From Rhizobium sophorae (GTDB lineage: Bacteria; Pseudomonadota; Alphaproteobacteria; Rhizobiales; Rhizobiaceae): a DNA stretch of 64,000 nt. The position numbers and the translations under genes are program-made. Below, one piece after another: positions 1 through 7,805 of the stretch (the first letter of the stretch is position 1; the number at the start of each line of letters is the position of its first letter). The notes beneath the pieces are model-generated. The model saw only the letters and a program-made list of their open reading frames with translations, was not told where the DNA came from and did no database searches. The stretch covers positions 124,001 to 188,000 of the forward strand of contig NZ_JABFCN010000003.1 in assembly GCF_013087515.1 (NCBI RefSeq), in the 5' to 3' direction.

Positions 1-56
1 TCGATCGTGGGCGGCGCCGAGCTGAAGATGATCGATGGAGAATTGGTGGCGCTCAC
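1..56 (-). CDS. start of a further operon gene, partial (product unknown)
   Basis: Reading the minus strand, a GTG codon at 56-54 overlaps the TGA stop of the GntR gene in the pattern GTGA. This is the same 4-nt overlap seen at the other junctions of this operon. The frame stays open to the window edge and encodes about 18 residues beginning MSATNSPSIIF. Too little is visible to name a product. The call rests only on the overlap pattern and the open frame. Confidence 0.4.
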   Translation of the reverse strand, partial: MSATNSPSIIFSSAPPTI

Positions 57-820
57 TGTTTCTCTCCGAGAATGGCGACGGGTTTGGAGGGACCCTTGGT
101 GGATCGTGCTTCCAGCCGATATTGCGCGCCGGGATAGTATAACAGCGCACATGTGACGACGGCCTCGCCCGACCAGGTCCGTCGAAAGACGCGCAAACAA
201 GGATGATCGTTCTTCAGGCCAAGATATTTGCGTATGGCCGTATCCGGTTTGACAGCCTGGACGATATGTTCGAACGCCGTTATCGGAGCCACCTTCGTGA
301 GATATTCATGCGGCGTCATGCTGCGGAAGTCGGTCGAGAGATAGTCGGGCGCGACCAGGGGATTGACGTAGCGTTCCTCGACCTGAATGGGCTGGTCGTT
401 TTCCATGTGCACGATCAGCGAATGCATCACTTCAGCGCCGAGGATGAGCTCAAGCGCATCGGCAACGTTGGCATCCGCCTTCATCAAGCCGGCCTTAACG
501 ACTGCCGCCGTATGCTTGTGGCCCCGTTCCAGTATTTCGTCGGCTATGTTGCGGATCTGAAGCAGATCGACGTCGAGGTGTTTTGGCGACACGAATGTTC
601 CGATCCCGGCGGATCGCTTGAGAACACCTTCGAACATCAGCTCCCGCAGCGCCCGGTTCGCCGTCATCCGGCTGACGCCGAATGCCGCCACCAATTCGCT
701 TTCGGAGGATACCCGGTCTCCCGGCTGCAGCTTGCCCTCGGCGATCTCGGTCAGGATCTGATCCTTGATCCTGATATAATGGCGCGCCTCGCCGGCGGCC
801 GGTTTGACCGCTTTCGTCAT
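53..820 (-). CDS. GntR-family transcriptional regulator, HutC subfamily (UTRA domain)
   Basis: This is a 255-aa DNA-binding repressor candidate. Residues about 12-80 form the GntR winged helix (SESELVAAFGVSRMTANRAL). The rest is a UTRA effector domain (QVEERYVNP, RVFRRTWSGEAVVTCALLYYPG) of the HutC type, which senses small carboxylates. A longer reading frame exists upstream, but the ATG at 820 is preferred because it overlaps the stop of the MaoC gene as ATGA, like its operon neighbours. It is encoded inside the operon it probably controls. A palindrome matching the HutC-type operator lies before the first gene (4042-4055), which suggests autoregulation. Histidine-utilisation genes are absent, so the effector is more likely an acyl or carboxylate intermediate than urocanate; that part is inference. 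Confidence 0.88.
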   Translation of the reverse strand: MTKAVKPAAGEARHYIRIKDQILTEIAEGKLQPGDRVSSESELVAAFGVSRMTANRALRELMFEGVLKRSAGIGTFVSPKHLDVDLLQIRNIADEILERGHKHTAAVVKAGLMKADANVADALELILGAEVMHSLIVHMENDQPIQVEERYVNPLVAPDYLSTDFRSMTPHEYLTKVAPITAFEHIVQAVKPDTAIRKYLGLKNDHPCLRVFRRTWSGEAVVTCALLYYPGAQYRLEARSTKGPSKPVAILGEKQ

Positions 821-1671
821 GACAACCTCGCGATGCCATTGTCGAGGATGGTCGCGCCGCGAGAAGCAACGAGGCCGCGGAAGCGGATCTCGGCATCGTT
901 CCGCCACATCTGCACGGTGATCGTTTCGCCGGGAAAGATCGGCGCGCTGAAACGCGCCGCGATCGCGCTCAAGCCGCTGGCCATGCTTGGATCGATAGCA
1001 GCGACAATGGCGTAGCCCGCATAACCGAAGCTGCAGAGCCCATGCAGGATCGGCCGGTCAAAGCCGCTCCTGCCGGCTGCCTGCGGATCGACATGCAGCG
1101 GATTGAGATCGCCGTTCAGGCGATAGAGCAGTGCGGCGTTGTCAGGGATGTCGATATTGAATTCAAGGTCCGGCTCTCTGTCCGGGACTTTCGGCAAGGG
1201 TTCGGGCGCAGATCCCGCCGAGCCGCATCCACCGTCGCCGCGGCACGCATTGGTCTGGACGATGGTCGCGATCGGCTCATCACTGTCTGCGGTTGCGATT
1301 AGGCGCTCGAAGCTGACGAACACTCCTTTCTCAACGCCGCGATCGACCACCGACAAGACGCGCGACCGAGAGATGAGCGGCACATCGAGGGGGACCGGCC
1401 GATGGATCGTCAGGCGATGTTCGGAATGCACCAGACGCGCCCAGTCGACGCCTGCGTCCTTCATCCATGGCCCCGGATGCGCCACGATATTGGCAAGGGT
1501 CGGTGCGGTCACGAGATCGCGTTCATAGACGTACTTCAATGTCTTGTTGTCGTCAGGCCCGTCGGTGCCGTAGCCAACCGAGAGGGCGTAGAGGATGGCA
1601 TCCCTTGCCGTAACTACATGTGTCGCCTGCGGCACCGGGAAATCGAGAATGGATTGAGCCGACAGCATCAC
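817..1671 (-). CDS. MaoC-family (hotdog) enoyl-CoA hydratase/dehydratase
   Basis: The 284-aa protein has a double-hotdog layout like the hydratase-2 part of peroxisomal multifunctional enzymes. The hydratase-2 signature is clear near residues 185-205 (YRLNGDLNPLHVDPQAA), with the Asp and His expected for (R)-specific hydration of 2-enoyl-CoA. It overlaps the upstream SDR gene by 4 nt (ATGA at 1671-1668) and the downstream GntR gene by 4 nt, so translation is probably coupled. With the CoA-transferase and SDR it would form a short route: CoA activation, hydration or dehydration, and dehydrogenation of a carboxylic acid. The substrate cannot be read from the sequence. Confidence 0.85.
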   Translation of the reverse strand: MMLSAQSILDFPVPQATHVVTARDAILYALSVGYGTDGPDDNKTLKYVYERDLVTAPTLANIVAHPGPWMKDAGVDWARLVHSEHRLTIHRPVPLDVPLISRSRVLSVVDRGVEKGVFVSFERLIATADSDEPIATIVQTNACRGDGGCGSAGSAPEPLPKVPDREPDLEFNIDIPDNAALLYRLNGDLNPLHVDPQAAGRSGFDRPILHGLCSFGYAGYAIVAAIDPSMASGLSAIAARFSAPIFPGETITVQMWRNDAEIRFRGLVASRGATILDNGIARLS

Positions 1672-2474
1672 GATGCAGCTCCCCCCGATGTCGCGGGTTT
1701 GCGAACGCCACCGGACAGGCGGATGCCGCCGTCAACGGAAAGCAATTCGCCGGTGACGAAGTCGGCACCCTGAACAAGCCAGACAATGGCGCCGGCAACG
1801 TCTTCCGGTGTTGCAACCCGGCCAAGCGGGGCGGTTTCCGAAAATCGCTTGGCAATGGCTCCATAGGCATCCGGCCCGAGCGTATCGCGCATCCAGCGCG
1901 TATCGATGATGCCGGGACAAACGGCATTGACGCGGATATCGGGACCGCAGGTGCGGGCCAAGGCCAAAGTCAGCGCATTGAGCGCACCCTTGGAGGCCGT
2001 ATAGGCAAGCGAGCTGCCGCCACCGGTAAAGGCAACGTTGGATGAGACATTGACGATCGCACCACCGCCGCTATTCCGCATCGCAGGTACCGCCGCCCGG
2101 CACATCTGATAGGCACCGATGACGTTGACACTGAAAACGTTCTGAAAGTCTTCGGCCGACAGTGTCTCCAGATCGAAAGGATCTGATTTGACCGTCATCG
2201 CGGCATTGTTCACCAGGGCGTCGAGCCGCCCCCATCGATTGACGGCAACCGCGACCATCCTACGGCAAGCCGCGTCATCGGCAACGTCGGCTTGGACGAC
2301 CTCGATCTCCGCGCCCAGACTGCGGCAGATATCGCCAGTCTCCTCGGCTTCTTTTTTGCTGCGGCTGTAGTTGACGACCACCCGGGCGCCGCCCTCGGCG
2401 AATTGCTTCACGCACGCGGCCCCGACACCCGTTGCCGAGCCCGTGACGATGACGGCGGCTCCATCGATTTTCAT
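1668..2474 (-). CDS. short-chain dehydrogenase/reductase (SDR), 3-oxoacyl reductase type
   Basis: This is a 268-aa classical SDR. The nucleotide-binding motif TGSATGVG sits at residues 11-18, and NNAAM and the active-site YTASKG (Tyr-x-x-x-Lys) with an upstream Ser are present, as is a C-terminal substrate-loop region. The start at 2474 was chosen over a much longer frame because it gives the usual SDR N-terminus (MKIDGAAVIVTG), overlaps the CoA-transferase stop by 4 nt and has AAGGA upstream. It probably oxidises or reduces the hydroxyacyl/ketoacyl-CoA handled by the neighbouring MaoC hydratase. Cofactor choice (NAD or NADP) was not determined. Confidence 0.9.
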   Translation of the reverse strand: MKIDGAAVIVTGSATGVGAACVKQFAEGGARVVVNYSRSKKEAEETGDICRSLGAEIEVVQADVADDAACRRMVAVAVNRWGRLDALVNNAAMTVKSDPFDLETLSAEDFQNVFSVNVIGAYQMCRAAVPAMRNSGGGAIVNVSSNVAFTGGGSSLAYTASKGALNALTLALARTCGPDIRVNAVCPGIIDTRWMRDTLGPDAYGAIAKRFSETAPLGRVATPEDVAGAIVWLVQGADFVTGELLSVDGGIRLSGGVRKPATSGGAAS

Positions 2475-4021
2475 GGGGCAAAGTCCTTCATCGCATGGGT
2501 CGAAAACAAGCGCGCATCCATCTGCTTCAGCTGCTCCGACACCGCGATGCCCTTCGGCAGGCGGTCGAGAACATGGGCGGCAAGATCGATGCCGGGGGCA
2601 AACTCCGTCAGCGTCAAGCATCCGCCGATCACCCGAAAAACAGCCCGCTCGGTGACGATGAGCTGTGACTGTCCCTCCGGCGCAAAGGCTGGGCTTGAAC
2701 TGATCTGTTCGACAGCCTCGACGATCTTGCAAACTCTGCCGTCCCTGACGATGTCGAGCCTGCCGTCGGCAACCACAATTTGCGCGCCGCCGGCTGAAAA
2801 TGCGCCGAGATAGACAACGTGCTTGGCTGTCTGCGAAATATTGGTGAAGCCGCCGACCCCGACGATGGAATTGTTGAAGCGGCTGACATTGACCGCCCCA
2901 TGCCGATCCACCTCGGCCATGCCGAGGAAGGCGATATCCAGGCCGCCGCCGTCGTAAAAGTCAAACTGCGATGCCTGTGGGACGATGGCGGTCGGATTGA
3001 CGGCGGCGCCAAAGGACAACTCCTCAGCCGGCACGCCGCCGATGACGCCGGATTCGATCGTCACGGTATAATCGTCGAATCCCTCTTCGCTGGCGATACG
3101 GCCAATACCGGCGGCGATGCCGATGCCGAGATTGATCGTCGGGCGGTTCAGCGGCGCCAGTTCCAGGAAGGCGCGTCGCTGAATAATCTTATCGGCCGAC
3201 AGCGGCGCCGGCTGCAGACGGCTCACCGCCATCCGGACGCGCCCGGTATAAGCGATATTGTCCGTCTCGGCGAAACTGACGCCGTGCTGGGCCGGATCAT
3301 CGCAGACGACGACATAATCGACCAGCGTCGCCGGGATGCGAACATCGTTGGGCTGCAGCGAGCCGCGCTCGGCAATCCGCTTGACCTGGACGATAACGAT
3401 GCCACCGGAGTTTCGGCCGGCCTGCGCCATGGCGAGCACGTCGAGCGGGAAGGCCTCGTCCTCGAGGGTGATGTTACCGTCTTCGTCGGCCGTCGTTCCG
3501 CGCAAGAGCACGCAGTCGAGCGGCATCGACGGATAAAGCAGCCACTCCTTGCCGCGCAGCGACACACGCTCGACCAGCGAACGCGGTGTCGTCGCATTCA
3601 TGCGGCCGCCGCCATGAAGCGGATCCATGAAAGAGCCGAGCCCGATATGGGTGACCACGCCGGGCTGACCGGCGGCAATCGCCCGATAGAGCTGCGCGAT
3701 GACGCCCTGCGGCCAGCAATGCGCTTCGATCTTTTCCTCGATCGCGAGGTTTCCAAGGCGCGGCGTTCCGCGCCATCCCCCGGCAATCACGCAGGCGACC
3801 AGGCCTTCATAACCGAAGTGCCCCATACCGCGCGTCTGACGATCGCCCGTACTGGCAGCAAACAGAAGCGTCAGGTTACGGGGCTTTCCAGAGGCGAGGA
3901 AACGCTCCTCGACGGCGGCCGTGATGGCCTCGGGATGGCAGCAACCTCCAAAACCGGAAGCAGCAACAGTCATCCCGTCTTCGAGAAGATCCGCAGCCTG
4001 TTGTGAAGAGATGACCCGCAT
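2471..4021 (-). CDS. family I CoA-transferase, YdiF/propionate CoA-transferase type
   Basis: The 516-aa single chain carries both the alpha-like half (ASGFGGCCHPEAI near residue 21) and the beta-like half of family I CoA-transferases, the arrangement of YdiF and propionate CoA-transferase. The catalytic glutamate is visible as E323 in TIESGVIGG. It should move CoA from a donor such as acetyl-CoA to a carboxylic acid. It is the first gene of the operon CoA-transferase, SDR, MaoC, GntR. The ATG at 4021 replaces a spurious upstream frame that runs to 4741 inside the exporter gene. The nearest purine-rich ribosome site (GGAG) is about 14 nt away, a little far. A HutC-type operator palindrome lies 21 nt upstream. 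Confidence 0.9.
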   Translation of the reverse strand: MRVISSQQAADLLEDGMTVAASGFGGCCHPEAITAAVEERFLASGKPRNLTLLFAASTGDRQTRGMGHFGYEGLVACVIAGGWRGTPRLGNLAIEEKIEAHCWPQGVIAQLYRAIAAGQPGVVTHIGLGSFMDPLHGGGRMNATTPRSLVERVSLRGKEWLLYPSMPLDCVLLRGTTADEDGNITLEDEAFPLDVLAMAQAGRNSGGIVIVQVKRIAERGSLQPNDVRIPATLVDYVVVCDDPAQHGVSFAETDNIAYTGRVRMAVSRLQPAPLSADKIIQRRAFLELAPLNRPTINLGIGIAAGIGRIASEEGFDDYTVTIESGVIGGVPAEELSFGAAVNPTAIVPQASQFDFYDGGGLDIAFLGMAEVDRHGAVNVSRFNNSIVGVGGFTNISQTAKHVVYLGAFSAGGAQIVVADGRLDIVRDGRVCKIVEAVEQISSSPAFAPEGQSQLIVTERAVFRVIGGCLTLTEFAPGIDLAAHVLDRLPKGIAVSEQLKQMDARLFSTHAMKDFAP

Positions 4022-4041
4022 GACGATTTTTGCTTCTCCGC

Positions 4042-4055
4042 CCTGTATATACAGG
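4042..4055. promoter_or_regulatory. HutC/GntR-type operator palindrome
   Basis: CCTGTATATACAGG is a perfect 14-bp palindrome. Its core GTATATAC fits the published HutC-subfamily operator consensus (GTMTAKAC core). It lies 21 nt before the CoA-transferase start and downstream of the exporter gene, the expected place for the operon's own GntR/HutC regulator to bind. The match is seen directly; binding is inferred. Confidence 0.65.
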
Positions 4056-4119
4056 CTAGCCGCTGACCGTTTGGAAGGCAACGGGAATCTTTGCAAGTAA
4101 TTTGAGCATATCAGCTCGA

Positions 4120-5145
4120 TCAGACGATGTTCAGCAGCCCGATCAGGCAAAGCCCGAGAACCCCCAGCGCCAACAGCGACAGCGCCGCCGCTGCGAGGAC
4201 ACGACCGCCGGTATGGGCGACGGATCTGACATCGACGGAGAGGCCCAAAGCGGCCATGGCGGTGACGGTAAAGGCGGCGGAGATAGCCGCCATCCCGGGC
4301 AGCAGCGCCGCCGGGATGGCGTCGAGGGAACGAAGCGTCGCCATGACTGCAAAACCGAGGATGAACCATGGGAGAAGATGGCGAAGATTGACAGCTGAAC
4401 CGCCAGGGCGGCGGCCATGAACTGCGCCGAGCACGAGGATGACGGGTCCGAGCATCATCACGCGGATCAGTTTGACGAGCGTGCCAACCTGGATGCTGAC
4501 CGCTCCGGCAGCGGCCGTGGCCGCCAAGACCTGCGGGACGGCATAGGCTGTCAGGCCTGCGAATACGCCATATTGTACGGCGCTGAGACCCAGGAACAGA
4601 TGCAGAAGCGGCAGCGTCAGCACTGCACCAACGCCGAGCAGCGCGGTAAAGGCTATCGAGGCGGCGACATCGTCCGGTTTGGCGCCGATCACGGGCGCTG
4701 CGGCGGCAATTGCAGAATTGCCGCAGATCGAGTTGCCGCAAGCAACCAAGGTCGCCAGGCTGGCCGACAGCCCGAAGAGCCGCCCGATAACAAAGCTGCC
4801 GGCCAAAGACAGAGCAACCAGAACGGCAATTCCGCCGACAAGCGGCAGTCCGGCCTGCCTGATGGCAGCCGTGCTGAGCGAGGCGCCGAGCAAAACGACC
4901 GCAATCTCGAGCAGTGTCTTGGCGGCGAATTGAATGCCGGGAATGAATGTCTGCGGCAGGCAGATCGAGGAGCGCACGGCAACGCCGATCAGAATGGCGA
5001 GCACGAGGCTCTCGATCCAGTGCGAGCCGAAAATCATCATCTGCAGCTGCTCAATGAGATACGCAGAGAACGTGACTGCCGCACAAAGGACGAGTCCCGG
5101 CAGGACGGCAGGAAGCGACAGGGAACGTGAGGCGGAAACGAGCAT
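4120..5145 (-). CDS. YeiH/YadS-family putative sulfate/sulfite-type exporter
   Basis: The 341-aa protein has about ten hydrophobic segments and the family signature GNSICGNSAIAAAAPVIGA near the middle. This family (UPF0324, YeiH) is predicted to export inorganic anions, and sulfite or sulfate has been proposed. The ATG at 5145 has AAGG eight bases upstream; a GTG at 5181 would add 12 residues but has a poorer ribosome site. It is divergent from a LysR regulator, reproducing the yeiH-yeiE arrangement known in enterobacteria. The acyl-CoA operon begins 98 nt downstream on the same strand, with its own operator between. Confidence 0.85.
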   Translation of the reverse strand: MLVSASRSLSLPAVLPGLVLCAAVTFSAYLIEQLQMMIFGSHWIESLVLAILIGVAVRSSICLPQTFIPGIQFAAKTLLEIAVVLLGASLSTAAIRQAGLPLVGGIAVLVALSLAGSFVIGRLFGLSASLATLVACGNSICGNSAIAAAAPVIGAKPDDVAASIAFTALLGVGAVLTLPLLHLFLGLSAVQYGVFAGLTAYAVPQVLAATAAAGAVSIQVGTLVKLIRVMMLGPVILVLGAVHGRRPGGSAVNLRHLLPWFILGFAVMATLRSLDAIPAALLPGMAAISAAFTVTAMAALGLSVDVRSVAHTGGRVLAAAALSLLALGVLGLCLIGLLNIV

Positions 5146-5212
5146 CGGTAAGACCTTGCGGAGGACTGTAATCTCCCACACTCAATTGTCGACTTCCATT
5201 GAATAGTATAGC

Positions 5213-5247
5213 ATGGTTCATTCGCTAAAATCGAACGATTGAACCAT
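5213..5247. promoter_or_regulatory. inverted repeat, probable LysR-regulator operator
   Basis: Nested dyads lie between the divergent exporter and LysR genes. The outer arms are ATGGTTCA (5213-5220) and TGAACCAT (5240-5247). The inner arms are TTCG (5221-5224) and CGAA (5232-5235), which contain a T-N11-A LysR box. The outer right arm overlaps the LysR start codon, which would suit negative autoregulation together with control of the exporter. Confidence 0.55.
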
Positions 5248-6169
5248 GACATTTGAACAGCTTTCCATTTTTGTCGCGGTTGCGGAACGTGAGCATCTGA
5301 CCAAAGCCGCCTTTGCGATCGGGCTGACGCCATCGGCCGTCAGCTCGGCTATCCGTAATCTCGAGACCTCCTATGGAGTCGAGCTTTTCCACCGCGTCGG
5401 ACGCCGCATAGAGCTGACATATGAGGGGCGGGTGTTTCTGGAGGAGGCAAGAGCCACACTCGCGCGCGCAAAAGCCGCAGCGCTCGTCTTGTCCGATCTC
5501 GGCGGCCTGCAAAAGGGTGAACTGGTCGTTTTTGCAAGCCAGACGATCGCAAGCTATTGGCTGCCGGCGATGCTGATGCGTTTCAAGATCCGCTACCCAG
5601 GCATCGACCTGAAGCTGATGATCGGCAACACGACCACGGCGGCAAAAGCGGTTCTCGATGGATTGGCCGAAGTCGGCTTCGTCGAAGGCAGCGTTGACGA
5701 GCCGGCGCTGCATGTTCAGCCGCTTGCCGAGGACGAACTCCTTGTCGTCGTCGGTCCGCGCCATCCCTGGGCGCGTGGCAAGCCAATTGCACCGACAGAG
5801 CTGGTTTCGGGCACGAAATGGGTCATGCGGGAAAAAGGGTCCGGAACCCGGTCGGCTTTCGAGGCGGCGATTTCCAATCTCGGCATAGACCCCGCAGATC
5901 TGGCTGTCGCGCTGCAACTGCCATCGAACGAGGCAGTCATATCGGCGGCAAGAGAGGGCATCTGCGCGACGGTCGTTTCGGGTGCCGTTGCCGCACCGCT
6001 CTTGACGCAGGGTCTTCTGGTGAAGGCGCGCTTCCCTCTCCCATCCCGCCAATTTTCAATCCTGCGGCATAAGCAAAGGCACTCCAGTCGAGCCTCGCTG
6101 GCGTTGGAAACAATTTGTCGCGAGGACAAAGCGGCCGAAGTCCAGAATTGGGATGATTGGGCGCTCTAG
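5246..6169 (+). CDS. LysR-family transcriptional regulator, YeiE-like
   Basis: The 307-aa protein has an N-terminal winged HTH (residues 1-60, LTKAAFAIGLTPSAVSSAIRNLE) and a CysB-like LysR effector domain from about residue 90 (VFASQTIASYWLPAMLMRF), typical of the YeiE/CbbR branch. It is transcribed away from the YeiH-type exporter, with a dyad of LysR-box form in the 100-nt gap. By analogy with YeiE it may activate exporter expression in response to a sulfur oxyanion. The family and context are seen; the ligand is inferred. Confidence 0.88.
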   Translation: MTFEQLSIFVAVAEREHLTKAAFAIGLTPSAVSSAIRNLETSYGVELFHRVGRRIELTYEGRVFLEEARATLARAKAAALVLSDLGGLQKGELVVFASQTIASYWLPAMLMRFKIRYPGIDLKLMIGNTTTAAKAVLDGLAEVGFVEGSVDEPALHVQPLAEDELLVVVGPRHPWARGKPIAPTELVSGTKWVMREKGSGTRSAFEAAISNLGIDPADLAVALQLPSNEAVISAAREGICATVVSGAVAAPLLTQGLLVKARFPLPSRQFSILRHKQRHSSRASLALETICREDKAAEVQNWDDWAL

Positions 6170-6267
6170 GCGTCTGATCCTCCGCGCCGGCGGCTTGACA
6201 TCGGCAGGGTTAAGGCAGAAGCCGCACTCGGCCACGCATGCGCGGCTGCTTTGCGAGGAGGCCAAAG

Positions 6268-7185
6268 ATGACAACCAAGACTGGCGTCGCCAACGCCGGA
6301 AACCTGATCATGACCGGCGTCGTGCTGATGCTGCTCGGCGATCTGCTTTTTGCGCTGAATGATGCTATGGGCAAGTGGCTGGTCGCAAGCTTTGCCGTCG
6401 GCCAAGTATTGGTGATCCGCTCGGTCGGCGCTTTCATCGTGCTCGGGCCAATGATCCTCCGGCAAGGGCCGATGGCCTTGTTCCGCGTCGAGCAGAAGGG
6501 CCTGCAGTTCATCCGTGTTTTCATGGCGACTGTGGATGTCGCCCTGTTCTACGCTGCCGTCGCCTATCTGCCGCTCGCAGACGTCATGACTTTCTATATG
6601 GCCGGGCCGATCTACATTGCGGCGCTCTCGCATTTCTTTCTCGGAGAAAAAATCGGCTGGCGACGTTGGCTCGCTGTTCTCATCGGCTTCGCCGGCGTCG
6701 TCATCGCGCTGCGTCCGTCCACGGCGATGCTGTCGCTTCCATCGCTCTTCGGTCTTGCGGGCAGCCTTGCCTTTGCGCTGTCGCTGGTGATGAGCCGCTA
6801 TCTGCGTTCGACGAGCGACACGACGCTGGTGACATGGCAGACGATCGCCGCGCTCATCACCGGCATCGTTTTAAGCGTCGGCCACTGGCAGTCGGCAACG
6901 ATTGTCGACTGGTCCGGCATGCTGCTGCTCGGCATCGTTGCCACCTGCGCACATCTGCTCATCACCCGCTCGCTGAAGCTCGCACCGGCATCGCTGCTCG
7001 CGCCGCTACAATATACGCTGCTGCTCTGGGCGATCGTCCTCGGCTACCTCTTCTTCAACGATATTCCCGATGCGCAGGTCATCATTGGCGCCGCAATCAT
7101 CGTCGTGGCGGGGCTCTTCATCTTCCATCGGAAGAATCTGAAAGAGACGGTTCCAGCCGAAGCCGTCCCGCTCGACGGTCATTGA
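6268..7185 (+). CDS. EamA/DMT-family transporter (RhaT/RarD-like exporter)
   Basis: The 305-aa protein is built of two EamA repeats with about ten transmembrane helices, the second repeat beginning near residue 150. It is a drug/metabolite transporter superfamily permease of unknown substrate. The ATG at 6268 is preferred to an upstream one at 6238 because GAGGAGG lies 6 nt before it. It follows the LysR gene on the same strand with about 100 nt between, so co-transcription is possible. Metabolite efflux would suit the neighbouring YeiH exporter, but the substrate is unknown. Confidence 0.85.
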   Translation: MTTKTGVANAGNLIMTGVVLMLLGDLLFALNDAMGKWLVASFAVGQVLVIRSVGAFIVLGPMILRQGPMALFRVEQKGLQFIRVFMATVDVALFYAAVAYLPLADVMTFYMAGPIYIAALSHFFLGEKIGWRRWLAVLIGFAGVVIALRPSTAMLSLPSLFGLAGSLAFALSLVMSRYLRSTSDTTLVTWQTIAALITGIVLSVGHWQSATIVDWSGMLLLGIVATCAHLLITRSLKLAPASLLAPLQYTLLLWAIVLGYLFFNDIPDAQVIIGAAIIVVAGLFIFHRKNLKETVPAEAVPLDGH

Positions 7186-7277
7186 AGCTACAGCGCTGCT
7201 TATCTTTAGCTTCGTGTCACCGCCGGAAGGAAGCTTAAAAGTCAAACGGAACGAGACTTAGTCACGTGGACTTTCCC

Positions 7278-7302
7278 GGAACAATCTGGACGCTTGCACG
7301 CT
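7278..7302 (+). promoter_or_regulatory. weak EcfG-type promoter candidate
   Basis: GGAAC (7278-7282), 16 nt, then CGCT (7299-7302). The -35 is perfect and the -10 differs from CGTT at one base. It lies 31 nt before the start of the PNPOx-like stress protein. Taken alone this is weak evidence. Confidence 0.3.
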
Positions 7303-7333
7303 ACTCCCGAGCATTCAAACCCGGGAGATCGCA

Positions 7334-7783
7334 ATGGCGTCCATGACCCTCGAAGACCTATCCTCGCAACTGAAGAAGATCGATTTCTGCATGCTGTCGA
7401 CGAACGCCGGGTCCGGCCGTATCTCGGCCCGACCGATGAGCAATAACGGCGACGTCGAATATGACGGGGATTCCTGGTTCTTTTCCTATGAAGACAGCAG
7501 GAAAATCACGGAGATCGAAGGCATCGACACCGTCTCGCTGACGTTCACGGCGCCTCCCAGCCTCCTCGGCAAACCGGGGATTTTCATCGCTGTCGAGGGC
7601 TTCGCCTCGCTGGTACGGGACAAGGCGACACTCGAAGAACATTGGGTCCCCGATCTCGAGCGGTGGTTTCCTGAAGGAGTGAACACGGCCGGGATCGTTC
7701 TCATCAAGGTTTCCGCATCCTCCATCCGGTACTGGGATGGTGAGGAAAACGGCGAGGTTACCCTGCGTGGCTCAACGAGCTAA
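7334..7783 (+). CDS. pyridoxamine 5'-phosphate oxidase-family protein (general stress protein 26-like)
   Basis: The 149-aa protein has the split-barrel flavin-binding fold of the PNPOx-like family: CMLSTNAGSGRISARPMS near residues 20-37, then DGDSWFFSYEDSRKITEI. It is too short for a true PdxH and matches the general-stress-protein-26 group. It probably binds FMN or F420-like cofactors in the cytoplasm; the reaction is unknown. GGGAG lies just before ATG 7334. A one-mismatch EcfG promoter upstream would suit stress induction. Confidence 0.85.
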   Translation: MASMTLEDLSSQLKKIDFCMLSTNAGSGRISARPMSNNGDVEYDGDSWFFSYEDSRKITEIEGIDTVSLTFTAPPSLLGKPGIFIAVEGFASLVRDKATLEEHWVPDLERWFPEGVNTAGIVLIKVSASSIRYWDGEENGEVTLRGSTS

Positions 7784-7805
7784 GATAGTGGCATAAAGGG
7801 GTGCC

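Noticed and set aside
7184-7213. 7-bp dyad GAAGCTA/TAGCTTC after the EamA gene
   Set aside because: No T-tract follows and the loop is long; not convincing as a terminator.
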